A program made the position numbers and the translations under genes. The notes under the pieces are model-generated. The model was given only the letters and a program-made list of their open reading frames with translations. It did not search any database and was not told the origin of the DNA. From positions 862,501 through 926,500 of the forward strand of contig JADKIE010000001.1 in NCBI GenBank assembly GCA_016721385.1: a stretch of 64,000 nucleotides of DNA, given 5' to 3'. The DNA comes from Chitinophagaceae bacterium (GTDB lineage: Bacteria > Bacteroidota > Bacteroidia > Chitinophagales > Chitinophagaceae). This document shows positions 38,251-47,782 of this stretch, piece after piece; the stretch's first letter is position 1; every line of letters starts with the position of its first letter.

Positions 38251-40386
38251 TTAATTATTTTTTACTGTGTCGGTTATATTTTGCTTCTTTTTTTCATCGG
38301 GTAAAATAGCTGCAGGCTTATTATTTAAGTTGCTATTTCCGCTATCTTTTTTTGGAGTATCTTTTTTTACAGTTTCTTTATCCTTTTTAAGTTTGTCTAA
38401 CGCATCTACTTCATCATCATCCAACTCTAAAGTATCTTTAATAATTTTAATAAATCCTTTGGCTATTAAATACGCACTATCCCCGGAATGACGTGCCGAA
38501 TCTTGCCTACGCAATTCTGCGTAAATCCGTGGAGGTATTAAATTTAGTTTTGAAATTTCTTCAATTTTTGCAAGCCTGCTTTTTTCAGTAATAGAATCTT
38601 TTAAATATTTTTCTACCATTAAACTTACAATTGGCCCGGCAAACCATGCGCCTTGTCCGCTGTTTTCAACCACACACATTATGGCAATTTTAGGGTTTTC
38701 CCTTGGTGCAAATGCAGCAAAAAAGGAGTGATTTTTTTGCTTTACTCCTCGTATATAATTTTCCACTGTGCCTGTTTTACCACACATAGTTATTCCGGGT
38801 ATTTTAGATCTGCGCCCTGTACCTCTTTCTACAACCCCTTCCATCCCACTATGTACAACTTCAAAAATACTATCGGGAATATCTATTGTTTGTTGTTTTT
38901 CTTTGTACTTACCCAACATATCGTATTTATCGCCGCCCTCGATGCTATCAACCAAATGTGGTATTTTGTACCACCCTTTATTGGCTATATACGCCATTTC
39001 ATTTGCAACTTGTATAGGTGTAACATCAACTTCACCTTGTCCGATACTAACGCTTCGAAAGCTGCAATAATTCCAGTTTCCTTTTCCGTGTGCTTTGTTA
39101 TAATACTCAGGAGTTGGTATTAAGCCTCTTTTTTCTGAAGGTACATCTACGCCTAACTTATGGCCTAACCCAAACGCATACATGTATCTGTCCCAATTTG
39201 CCAAGCTGCTATCTATATTAGGATATTTTGGATTATTAATTACCCGTTGCATTACAGTAGCAAAATAAGTATTATCCGATACGGTAATTGCACTTTGCAT
39301 ATTAAACGTTCCATAATCTAAACATTTCATTGGTTTACCGCTACCACAGCCATAAAATGCTCCTCCGCAACTTACTTGCGTTTGGGTTGTAATTACCCCT
39401 TCATGTAAGCCTACCAAGGCTTGTAATGTTTTAAATGTAGAGCCTGGTGAGTAAGATGCACTTACCGAACGATTTAATAATGGTAGTGCAGGATTTGTTA
39501 ATAATTCATTTATGTGTTTTCTACGCTCTGCACCTGTTAATAATTTTGGCTTAAAACTTGGGGCACTTACCATACAAAGTATTCCTCCTGTTTTTGGATC
39601 CACGGCAACAATTGAGCCTAATTTATTTTCCATCAACTTCTCTCCCAACTCTTGCAACTCAATATCTAACGAAGTGTGCATGTTTTGCCCAGCTATGGGT
39701 ATAGTATCGTATTTACCAGACTCCCACCTTTCCGTTAGCCTGTTTTTATTATCTTTTTTCCAAAACTCAATTCCCCGTTGCCCCATTAAAACCTTTTCGT
39801 AGGTTTTTTCAAGGCCAACTTTACCAATATAATCTCCCATATTATACCCAACATATTTTGGATTTTTTAAAGTGGTAGAATCCACTTCACTTAAGTAACC
39901 TAAAATATTACCAGCTACATCAAATGGATAATCTCTTACAGAACGTTGTTGTAAATAATAGCCAGGCTCAAACTTAAACATGCTTTCATTAAGCTTTGCC
40001 ATTTTTTCGTTACTTAGCAATGCTTCAAAAACGGATGCTCTGTAACTTTTATTTTTTAGGATGGCTGCTATTATTCTTTTCTTAAACTCTGCAGTATCTA
40101 TACCCAAAATATTACAAAGGGCAAACGTATCTGTTCCTTTTATTTTTCCCGGAATAACCATTAAATCGTAAATAGTAGTGTTTTGCAAAATGGCTTTGCC
40201 ATTTCTATCGTACACAATTCCCCTATCGGGATAAATTACTTTTCGGAAAATACCCTGATCTTCGGCAGCTAATTTATATTTAGATGAAAACAACTGCAGA
40301 TTGGCTAATTGAAATAATATGAGTGCCAGCATTCCAATAAACACTAGTAAAACAACATTTTTTCTGGATGGGTTAAATACGGCCAC
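38251..40386 (-). CDS. mrdA: Penicillin-binding protein 2 (elongasome transpeptidase)
   Basis: A 711-residue class B PBP. Single N-terminal membrane helix (VVLLVFIGMLALILFQLA), PBP dimerisation domain, and transpeptidase domain with Ser316-x-x-Lys319 in SYSPGSTFKT, SDN in ITVSDNTYF, and KTG in MCGKTGTVEN. A long charged C-terminal tail (about 640-711, rich in Lys, Asp) follows. It crosslinks peptidoglycan with RodA. Start is GTG at 40386. The upstream spacer shows a degenerate 7-nt period. Confidence 0.95.
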   Translation of the reverse strand: MAVFNPSRKNVVLLVFIGMLALILFQLANLQLFSSKYKLAAEDQGIFRKVIYPDRGIVYDRNGKAILQNTTIYDLMVIPGKIKGTDTFALCNILGIDTAEFKKRIIAAILKNKSYRASVFEALLSNEKMAKLNESMFKFEPGYYLQQRSVRDYPFDVAGNILGYLSEVDSTTLKNPKYVGYNMGDYIGKVGLEKTYEKVLMGQRGIEFWKKDNKNRLTERWESGKYDTIPIAGQNMHTSLDIELQELGEKLMENKLGSIVAVDPKTGGILCMVSAPSFKPKLLTGAERRKHINELLTNPALPLLNRSVSASYSPGSTFKTLQALVGLHEGVITTQTQVSCGGAFYGCGSGKPMKCLDYGTFNMQSAITVSDNTYFATVMQRVINNPKYPNIDSSLANWDRYMYAFGLGHKLGVDVPSEKRGLIPTPEYYNKAHGKGNWNYCSFRSVSIGQGEVDVTPIQVANEMAYIANKGWYKIPHLVDSIEGGDKYDMLGKYKEKQQTIDIPDSIFEVVHSGMEGVVERGTGRRSKIPGITMCGKTGTVENYIRGVKQKNHSFFAAFAPRENPKIAIMCVVENSGQGAWFAGPIVSLMVEKYLKDSITEKSRLAKIEEISKLNLIPPRIYAELRRQDSARHSGDSAYLIAKGFIKIIKDTLELDDDEVDALDKLKKDKETVKKDTPKKDSGNSNLNNKPAAILPDEKKKQNITDTVKNN

Positions 40387-40430
40387 TTGTTAGTTGATAA
40401 TTAATGATTGAAAGTTTATAGTTATTGTTG
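40387..40430 (-). repeat. Degenerate 7-nt-period spacer before mrdA
   Basis: On the minus strand the units AATAACT, ATAAACT, TTCAATC, ATTAATT and ATCAACT are followed by AACAA and the GTG start. The units are imperfect but keep the same period as those at 28772 and 48977. Confidence 0.4.
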
Positions 40431-40446
40431 TACTCATTTATTGAAC

Positions 40447-40758
40447 CTAAATAGTATTGGTTTTAAATTTTTGTTTTCGGTTAAATAACAACTCGGTAAT
40501 AATGATTAACAACAAACTAATTGCGGCCGATAAAAGTGTTTTTGCAAAAAAGTACCATATATTACCTACTTGCCAGGCTTCTAACAAAAATAGCCATGCA
40601 TGATGAATGATAGTAAGTGCGGCTACAAAAACAACGTACGGTGTAAAACCTCCCATGCTTTTTATTGACGGTTCTTCGTAATTGGTATCGGCTCCTTCCT
40701 GCGGAATTAAAATACTGATAAAAAATGGGCGCAAGTAAGCTATTACTTTTTTCCGGTG
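40447..40758 (-). pseudogene. mreD: MreD C-terminal half, joined out of frame to mreC
   Basis: From VIAYLRPFFISILIPQEGA through MGGFTPYVVFVAALTIIHHAW to LLFNRKQKFKTNTI this matches the C-terminal half of Bacteroidota MreD. The N-terminal half (about 80 residues) is missing. The frame enters from inside mreC at an A6 run near 40745 and has no start of its own. Either a deletion of a few hundred bp removed the mreC end and the mreD start, or the assembly collapsed here. MreD is an integral membrane partner of MreC in the elongasome. Confidence 0.75.
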
Positions 40759-41473
40759 TAACCGCTGTTACAACACCAATCATCATTCCCTTAGGGAAAC
40801 TGGTACTAAAGCCACTTGTAATAATACTATCGCCATTGGCAACTTTTACACTTTTGGGTATATCGCTAAGCTGCAGTATATTGGGTTGCTCTCCGTTCCA
40901 AACAACTGTTCCGGTTTCGCCGGTTTTAAAAAGTTTACCGCTTATGTGACTATCCTGTTTATGCAAAAGGCTCATTACTACAGCATAATCATCGCTTACA
41001 TCTTTTACAATACCCACTACAGCATTGGTTTCATCAACCACACCCATTCCAACTTTTACTTGTTGATTTTTTCCCCGGCTTATTACAATATAGTTATTTT
41101 GCGATACAACAGAGTTGGCAACAACAGTTGCCTGCATATAGTTATACTTTTTAAACTTTACCAGCGAATCTACTTTAATAGAATCTACAACAAGTTTATT
41201 TGCCGAATCAGGCAACTGATAATTTTCTTTAAGCTTATTATATAATCGTTCGTTTGCAATTACCAACGAGTCGTTGGTTTTGCGTAAGCTAAAGTAATCT
41301 TCAATTTTATTGTATTGGGTATTTATTTTTCCGGTAAATTGATTGGCAGTATTGCTGAATATAGCATTGTGGTATTTATTATAATGTACAATTAAATAAA
41401 TACTAAAAGCCTGCAATATAAAAAACAGCAGAAAGGTTGAATAACGCCTGATGAAAAGAAAAATATTACGCAA
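40562..41473 (-). CDS. mreC: Rod-shape protein MreC, C-terminus replaced by out-of-frame mreD
   Basis: N-terminal membrane helix (STFLLFFILQAFSIYLIV), coiled coil and the MreC beta domains (YIVISRGKNQQVKVGMGVV, ITSGFSTSFPKGMMIGVVT). Family-like sequence ends at about residue 243 (TAVTPEKSN). The remaining 60 residues (RSRYQLRRTVNKKHGRF and on) are a wrong-frame reading of mreD codons and have no family resemblance. The normal MreC end (about 35-40 residues) is missing. The TTG start at 41473 begins MRNIFLFIRRYS. It lies 95 bp after mreB. Confidence 0.85.
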   Translation of the reverse strand: MRNIFLFIRRYSTFLLFFILQAFSIYLIVHYNKYHNAIFSNTANQFTGKINTQYNKIEDYFSLRKTNDSLVIANERLYNKLKENYQLPDSANKLVVDSIKVDSLVKFKKYNYMQATVVANSVVSQNNYIVISRGKNQQVKVGMGVVDETNAVVGIVKDVSDDYAVVMSLLHKQDSHISGKLFKTGETGTVVWNGEQPNILQLSDIPKSVKVANGDSIITSGFSTSFPKGMMIGVVTAVTPEKSNSLLAPIFYQYFNSAGRSRYQLRRTVNKKHGRFYTVRCFCSRTYYHSSCMAIFVRSLASR

Positions 41474-41481
41474 GGAAGTTA

Positions 41482-41556
41482 AGTTTTGAGTTTCAAGTTT
41501 TGAGTTTCAAGTGTAAACAGTTTAATGACTTGTAAATAACTTGAAACCCGAAACTC
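41482..41556 (-). repeat. 7-nt-period inverted-repeat spacer between mreB and mreC
   Basis: AGTTTTG and AGTTTCA alternate perfectly at 41482, 41489, 41496 and 41503. A partner arm ACTTGAAAC (41539-41547) pairs with GTTTCAAGT in the last unit. It lies 9 bp upstream of the mreC start. Confidence 0.65.
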
Positions 41557-41568
41557 ATTAACCATTTT

Positions 41569-42594
41569 TTATCTCATTACAAAAGGATACCTGTCATAAT
41601 TTTTTAACGCAATGCCTGTGCCTCTTACTACGCTTTTTAATGGATCATCGACAATATGTACCGGTAACTTAATTTTTGCAGCCAGGCGTTTATCTAATCC
41701 TCTCAATAATGCACCACCACCTGTAATATATAAACCACGGCGATAAATATCCGACGCCAACTCCGGCGGAGTAGTTTCCAGCGCTTTTAAAATAGCTTCT
41801 TCAATTTTAAATATACTTTTATCCAATGCTTCGGCAACTTCCTGATAGCTTACCATTACCTGCTTTGGAATACCTGTAACCAAATCTCTACCGTTTACGG
41901 GTATATCATCCGGCGGATTATCCAGATCTTTCATTGCAGCACCAACTTGTATTTTAATTTGCTCGGCGGTACGTTCTCCAATTAACAAACTATGATAACG
42001 ACGTAAAGCCTCCATAATATCGGCAGTAAACTCATCGCCTGCAATACGGATACTTTGATCACATACTATACCTGCAAGTGCAATAACTGTAATACCTGTT
42101 GTACCTCCACCAATGTCAATAATCATATTACCCACAGGCTCTTCTACATCTATGCCAATACCTAAAGCCGCAGCCATAGGCTCATGTATTAAATAAACTT
42201 CTTTGGCGCCAGCCTGCTCTGCACTATCTCTTACAGCACGTTTTTCTACCTCGGTTATGCTTGATGGAATGCATATCATCATACGCCAACTTGGAGCAAA
42301 AAATGGCTTTTTAGGATAAACCAGTTTTATTAACTCTCTGATCATCAACTCAGCAGCATTAAAGTCGGCGATTACACCATCTTTAAGAGGCCGTACAGTT
42401 CTTATACTTTCGTGGGTTTTTTCATGCATCATCAATGCTTTTTTGCCCACCGCCAAAATATTTTTGGGATTGTTTCGATCCAGCGCCACAATAGATGGCT
42501 CGTTAACCACCACTTCGTCGTTATGTATAATTAGGGTATTTGCTGTACCCAAGTCAATTGCAATTTCTTGTGTAAAAAAATTAAAAAGTCCCAT
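41569..42594 (-). CDS. mreB: Rod shape-determining actin homologue MreB
   Basis: A 341-residue MreB, intact. Phosphate 1 motif AIDLGTANTLI, MGNMIIDIGGGTTGITVIAL-type phosphate 2 region, and the adenosine motif YITGGGALLRGLDKRL. It forms membrane-bound filaments that position the elongasome (RodA, PBP2, MreCD), all encoded next to it. Order on the minus strand: mreB, mreC, mreD, mrdA, rodA. Confidence 0.97.
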   Translation of the reverse strand: MGLFNFFTQEIAIDLGTANTLIIHNDEVVVNEPSIVALDRNNPKNILAVGKKALMMHEKTHESIRTVRPLKDGVIADFNAAELMIRELIKLVYPKKPFFAPSWRMMICIPSSITEVEKRAVRDSAEQAGAKEVYLIHEPMAAALGIGIDVEEPVGNMIIDIGGGTTGITVIALAGIVCDQSIRIAGDEFTADIMEALRRYHSLLIGERTAEQIKIQVGAAMKDLDNPPDDIPVNGRDLVTGIPKQVMVSYQEVAEALDKSIFKIEEAILKALETTPPELASDIYRRGLYITGGGALLRGLDKRLAAKIKLPVHIVDDPLKSVVRGTGIALKNYDRYPFVMR

Positions 42595-42860
42595 TTGTAT
42601 GTTGAGAAAAATAAGTTGTAAATAATGGAAGCAAAGTTGAGAGAAAAAAATGGATTAAACAACGGGAAATCCTTTATTTTTCAACATTTTACAATAATTT
42701 TTTGTTTTGCGGTTTTGGGGCGGTTGTTTCCAAAATGCTTAACTGCTAAGGTTTTTAGCAAATTTAAGTTATGCTTTTGGACTTTTACAGGTATTTTTTA
42801 AAAACCGTAGTGCATCAATTTTACATGTACGCTATAACGTTACTAACTAAAGGTATTTAA

Positions 42861-44140
42861 CTATTTAAATTCATAGCCAATATCTGTTCTGTAATACATT
42901 CCATCAAAATTAATTTGCTCCAAATTGTAAACAGAATGTTCAACCGCTTCGGCTATAGTATCGCCATAGGATGTTGCAGCTATTACTCTTCCCCATTAGT
43001 TACCGTTAGTTCGTTTTTTTTAACTGTGCCGCAATGAAAAAGCATACAATCGGGAATGGTTGGATTATCTAACCCTTCAATAATTTTTCCTTTTTCATAG
43101 TCGCCTGGATAACCTCCGCTAACAGCAATAACAGTAGCTATGCATTGTTTTGATATGACGATCTTTTTTTCGTGTATTCGTTGTTGTGAGCAAGCTAATA
43201 ATAAATCTACTAAATCATTTTCGATACGTGGAATTACTGTTTCAGTTTCAGGATCACCCATTCTGCAATTGTATTCTATCACTTTTGGGTTACCGTTATC
43301 GTTCATTAAACCAAAAAATACAAATCCTTTATATTCAAACCCGTCTTTCTTAAACCCATGTATGGTTGGTTCTACAATTTGAGTTTTTATTTTTTGCAAA
43401 AACTCCGGCGTTACAAATGGTAACGGACTAACTGCTCCCATGCCACCGGTGTTAAGCCCTGTATCGCCCTCTCCTATTCGTTTGTAGTCTTTTGCCTCCG
43501 GCAGCAATAAATAATTTTCGCCATCGGTTAATGCAAAAATACTTAGCTCAATGCCGTTTAAATATTCTTCAATAACAACTTTTTTTCCGGCCTCGCCAAA
43601 TTTTGAACGCTGCAACATTAATTCGTACTCCGATAAAGCTTCAATTGTATTGGTACAAATTACAACGCCTTTTCCGGCAGCTAATCCATCTGCTTTAATA
43701 ACAATTGGTAAAGTATGATTTTTGATATAGGTAATACCTTCATCATAATTATCGTTTGTAAATTCGGCATAGGCTGCAGTAGGAATAGTATGCCTTTTCA
43801 TAAATGCTTTTGCAAAGGCTTTACTTCCTTCTAACTGAGCTGCATTTTTAGATGGGCCAATTACATGGATATGTTTTGTTGCATCATTATTTTTAAAATA
43901 ATCATAAATGCCTTTTACCAAAGGTTCTTCGGGTCCAACAAGCATCATTTCAATATTATTGTCCAAACAAGCAGACGCAAGCAAGTCAAAATTATTTACA
44001 CCAATGGGTAAATTAGTCCCCAAATTTGCAGTACCAGCATTACCGGGTGCAATAAAAAGTTGATTACACAGTGAACTTTGTTTTAATTTCCAGGCTAATG
44101 CATGCTCTCTTCCACCGGAGCCAATCAAAAGGATATTCAT
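42861..44140 (-). CDS. purD: Phosphoribosylamine-glycine ligase; one frameshift
   Basis: ATP-grasp enzyme of purine synthesis joining glycine to phosphoribosylamine. N-terminal MNILLIGSGGREHALAWKL, ATP-grasp VIKADGLAAGKGVV, and the metal-binding EYNCRMGDPETE are clear. The direct frame stops at VTNGEE (42983). One missing G in the run near 43003 restores TVTNGGRVIAATSYGDTIAEA to GYEFK with a stop at 42861, giving about 426 residues, the family length. It is 266 bp upstream of mreB with no visible feature other than AT-rich sequence between them. Confidence 0.94.
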
Positions 44141-44330
44141 AAATAAGAGTTAGTAGATTTGGTTTGCAATTTATAATTCTGCAAGCGTATTTCAAGATTA
44201 TTTTTATTATTTGGCAGATATATTGAATTATATATTAACGTAACTTTTAAATTGTTTAAAATATATTTTGTGCCGCTTAACAGATTTTTTTACTATTTTG
44301 GGCTATTAAATTTTAAACCAACCAACTATT

Positions 44331-45999
44331 ATGACTGAAATACAACAAAAAGGGCACCCAAAAGGATTATGGGTTTTATTTGGAACAGAGATGTGGGAGA
44401 GATTTAACTTTTATGGGATGAGAACCATTCTCACTCTATTTATTGTTAACGCATTGATGATGAGCAAAGAGCAATCGTCCATAATTTATGGTGGCTTTTT
44501 GGGTCTATGTTATTTAACACCAATGTTGGGAGGTTTTATTTCTGACAGATTCCTTGGCAATAGAAATTGTATTATGCTTGGCGGCTTATTAATGGCAGCA
44601 GGACAAATGCTTTTGTTTTTTAGTGCAAGTATTTTTGGCTCTAATCTTGAGCTTGCAAGAACACTTTTATATGTTGCACTTGGTGTAATTATTTTAGGCA
44701 ACGGTTTTTTTAAGCCTAACATAAGCAGTATGGTTAGTAGCCTTTATCCGCCTGCCGAAAGAAATAAATTGGATACCGCCTTTACCAATTTTTACATGGG
44801 CATAAACATGGGTGCTTTTTTAGGCCAGTTAATTTGCCCAATTGTTGGTGATGTTGTAAAAGATGGTGTAAGAGATATTCATGCTTTTAAATGGGGTTAT
44901 TTGGCTGCTTCGCTAGCTATGCTTATAGGTGTAACTACTTTTTACTTTTTAAAAAATAAATATGTAAGAACTCGGAGGGCAGGCCAATTGGAGGATTGCC
45001 AAAAAATAATACAGCCGAAGATTATGCCGAAGGTGAAGCTCAAACTGCTAAGTTTTCTAACACAGCTTTAGGAGTTGCTGTGGCTGCTTTTATTGGCCTT
45101 GGCCTAGTTTTCTTTATGTATTTGGGCAAAATGTAATTTACTCAATAATATATGCAGCAGGTATTACATTAGCAGGCTTAATTATTTCGGATACATCGTT
45201 AACAAAAGTTGAAAGAGACAGAATTCTGGTAATATATATTGTATCCTTTTTTATCATCTTTTTTTGGGCTGCATTTGAGCAAGCAGGTTCTTCCTTAACC
45301 TTTATTGCCGATAACCAAACAGATAGAAATTTCTTTGGTTGGGATATGCCTCCATCAATGGTGCAAATTTTTAATGGCATTTTTGTAGTTGTACTTGCCG
45401 TTCCATTTAGTATTTTATGGGATAAGTTAAGAGCTAAAGGGAAAGAGCCCATTTCTCCTATGAAGCAATCGTTTGGCTTAGCACTTATAGCAATAAGTTA
45501 TTTTATTATAGCACATAATGTAAAAGATTTAGGGAATAGTGGTTTATTGGCTGTTAAGTGGTTAATCTTACTTTATTTAATTCAAACTCTTGGTGAACTT
45601 TGTTTGTCTCCAATTGGATTATCATTGGTTGGTAAATTATCTCCAAAAAGATTTTCATCCCTTTTGTATGGTGTGTTCTTTTTATCTAATGCCTCTGGTT
45701 ATGCACTGGCAGGTACATTAGGTTCAATTTTACCTGCAACAGGCGACCAATTTAAAGATGCAACATCTGCAGGAATTGACTTGCAAGGTGTTTTAGATAA
45801 AAAGCTAATCCCAACTGCTGAGCAAATTAAAATTTTAGCGGACAAAAAAATTAGTTCAGATTATCCCACATTTGCAGGTTTTACAATTCATAATTTATTT
45901 GAATTTTTTATGGTTTTTGTAGTGCTTTGTGGCGTAGCCGCTGTTTTACTATTCTTACTTACACCCAAACTTAAAAAAATGATGCATGGTATTAAGTAA
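44331..45999 (+). CDS. POT-family proton/oligopeptide symporter, copy 1; two frameshifts
   Basis: Twelve-helix MFS protein of the PTR2/POT family: EMWERFNFYGMR near residue 22 (ExxER motif), GGFISDRFLGNRNCIMLGG, and FFKPNISSMVSSLYPP (the PTR2 signature region). Missing bases near 44972 (C) and 45133 (A) split the frame; between them AGQLEDCQ should read PEGRPIGGLPKNN. Restored length is about 555. It is a paralogue of the next gene, 88 bp downstream beyond a terminator. It imports di- and tripeptides with protons, by family. Confidence 0.88.
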
Positions 46000-46026
46000 A
46001 AGAATTTAAAAATATTTTTTCACAAG

Positions 46027-46060
46027 GGCGGCTTTAATAAAAAGTCGCCTTTTCTTTTTA
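46027..46060 (+). terminator. Terminator between the two POT genes
   Basis: GGCGGCTTT pairs with AAAGTCGCC (one G-T) and is followed by TTTTCTTTTT. Confidence 0.75.
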
Positions 46061-46087
46061 TCTTTCTAATTCAAAAACGATTTTACT

Positions 46088-47719
46088 ATGTGGAAAAAAC
46101 ACCCAAAAGCCCTGCCCTTTTTATTTTTTAGCGAAATGTGGGAACGCTTTGGCTACTATTTAATGATTGGTATTTTTTTACTCTATCTTAAAAATGTAGA
46201 GCATGGTTTTTCCATGAGTAATAAAGAGGCTGCCGATTTGTATGGTACATTTATCGCCCTTGTTTTTCTTACTCCATTTATTGGTGGTTTATTGGCCGAC
46301 AGATATTTTGGCTATCGCAAATCTATCATAGCAGGTGGTTTAATGATGGGTGCAGGTTATTGCCTGATGGCTGTGCATAATTTACCCATGCTATATCTTT
46401 CTATGACGTTGGTAATTGTAGGCAACGGTTTTTTTAAGCCCAACATAAGTACGCTTTTAGGCAATTTATATAGTACTGAAGAATATACACACCGTAAAGA
46501 CGAAGGCTACAATATTTTTTACATGGGCATAAATGTTGGTGCATTTATTTGCAATTTTTTTAGTGCTGCTATAATTATTATTTGGGGATGGAAGTATGCA
46601 TTTGTAGCGGCAGGCATTGGTATGTTTTTAGGCGTTATCATTTTTATAACTGGCACAAAACATTACAAAAGCGGCGATGTTTTAAAACCAATGACGGCAG
46701 CAGATATGCCTTTTAGTAAAATTGTATTAACCATTTTTATTCCCTCCATAATTGCAGGTGTGTTGGGCTGGCTTATACCCGGCGATATTTTTAAAAGCGA
46801 TAGTAACGATGCATTTATTTTTGCCTGTTTACCTGTAATTTATTTTTATGCTACTTTATATTTTAAAGCTGCTAAAGATGAAAAAAGACCAATTGCCGCC
46901 TTGCTGGCCATTTTTGCAGCTGTAATTTTATTTTGGGCAGTATTTAAGCAAAACGGTACTGCACTTACTATTTGGGCAGATACTTATACCAACAGACAAG
47001 TTAGCGGCACAACCGGCGATGTTTTCAGAGGTGTAAAATTAGCCGAGGATGTTACGTACAAAAAAGATTCGGTTAATTTGTACGATGCCCTGTTTAGATT
47101 ACAGAAGAAAGATGGTAAAGTGGTAAAAGAATTTAATTATCCTACTTATTTTAAAAATGTAGAGCCTGCTAAATTACCTGCCGATGGCGAAAAAGCAACA
47201 CTTTGGAGTACTCCGCTTAGCCAATCTATAAATCCGGGTTGGGTAATTTTATTAACGCCTTTGGTTGTTTCGTTTTTTGCTTTTTTAAGAGGCAAAAAGA
47301 AAGAGCCGTCTACTGCAACTAAAATTGCATTTGGTTTATTAATTTCTGCATTATCTGTTTTAGTTATGGTTGGCGCAGCTTATGTAAGTAATAACGGAGC
47401 CGAAAAAGCAAGCGCCTGGTGGCTAATGGGTACGTATGGTGTTATTACCATTGGCGAATTATTATTAAGCCCAATGGGTTTATCGCTTGTATCAAAATTA
47501 AGCCCTGTACGTATTACATCGCTCATGATGGGCGGATGGTTTTTGGCAACTTCTATTGGTAACAAACTATCTGGTTTACTGGCTACCATGTGGGATGGTT
47601 ACGAGCATAAAGCCAATTTTTTTTGGGTGAATTTTGTTTTATTGCTAATTGCAACATTTATCATTTTTGGTATGCTAAAATGGCTTAACAGAATAATGAA
47701 AGAAAAAGGAGTTAACTAA
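46088..47719 (+). CDS. POT-family proton/oligopeptide symporter, copy 2
   Basis: Intact 543-residue paralogue of the previous gene, with SEMWERFGYYLMIGIFLLYL, ADRYFGYRKSIIAGG, VGNGFFKPNISTLLGNLY and C-terminal ITIGELLLSPMGLSLVSKL. An insert of about 90 residues between helices (around 300-380, TGDVFRGVKLAEDVTYKKDS) is hydrophilic and probably external, a feature of Bacteroidota POTs. It should carry peptides into the cell; different specificity from copy 1 is a guess. Confidence 0.93.
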   Translation: MWKKHPKALPFLFFSEMWERFGYYLMIGIFLLYLKNVEHGFSMSNKEAADLYGTFIALVFLTPFIGGLLADRYFGYRKSIIAGGLMMGAGYCLMAVHNLPMLYLSMTLVIVGNGFFKPNISTLLGNLYSTEEYTHRKDEGYNIFYMGINVGAFICNFFSAAIIIIWGWKYAFVAAGIGMFLGVIIFITGTKHYKSGDVLKPMTAADMPFSKIVLTIFIPSIIAGVLGWLIPGDIFKSDSNDAFIFACLPVIYFYATLYFKAAKDEKRPIAALLAIFAAVILFWAVFKQNGTALTIWADTYTNRQVSGTTGDVFRGVKLAEDVTYKKDSVNLYDALFRLQKKDGKVVKEFNYPTYFKNVEPAKLPADGEKATLWSTPLSQSINPGWVILLTPLVVSFFAFLRGKKKEPSTATKIAFGLLISALSVLVMVGAAYVSNNGAEKASAWWLMGTYGVITIGELLLSPMGLSLVSKLSPVRITSLMMGGWFLATSIGNKLSGLLATMWDGYEHKANFFWVNFVLLLIATFIIFGMLKWLNRIMKEKGVN

Positions 47720-47733
47720 TTTTAAGATATAAA

Positions 47734-47766
47734 AAAATGGTTCGGTCTGGCAGAACGAACCATTTT
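47734..47766 (+). terminator. Terminator after POT copy 2
   Basis: AAAATGGTTCG / CGAACCATTTT stem of 11 bp with an 11-nt loop, in the convergent gap before the DUF1501 gene. Confidence 0.8.
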
Positions 47767-47782
47767 ACTTTTAATAGATATC

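Noticed and set aside
38653..39123. 156-codon frame antisense to mrdA
   Set aside because: Shadow of the transpeptidase domain; no recognisable domain or start context.
42595..42860. Possible small RNA or gene between mreB and purD
   Set aside because: 266 bp of AT-rich sequence with no open frame of note, no strong hairpin and no consensus promoter box that I can support.
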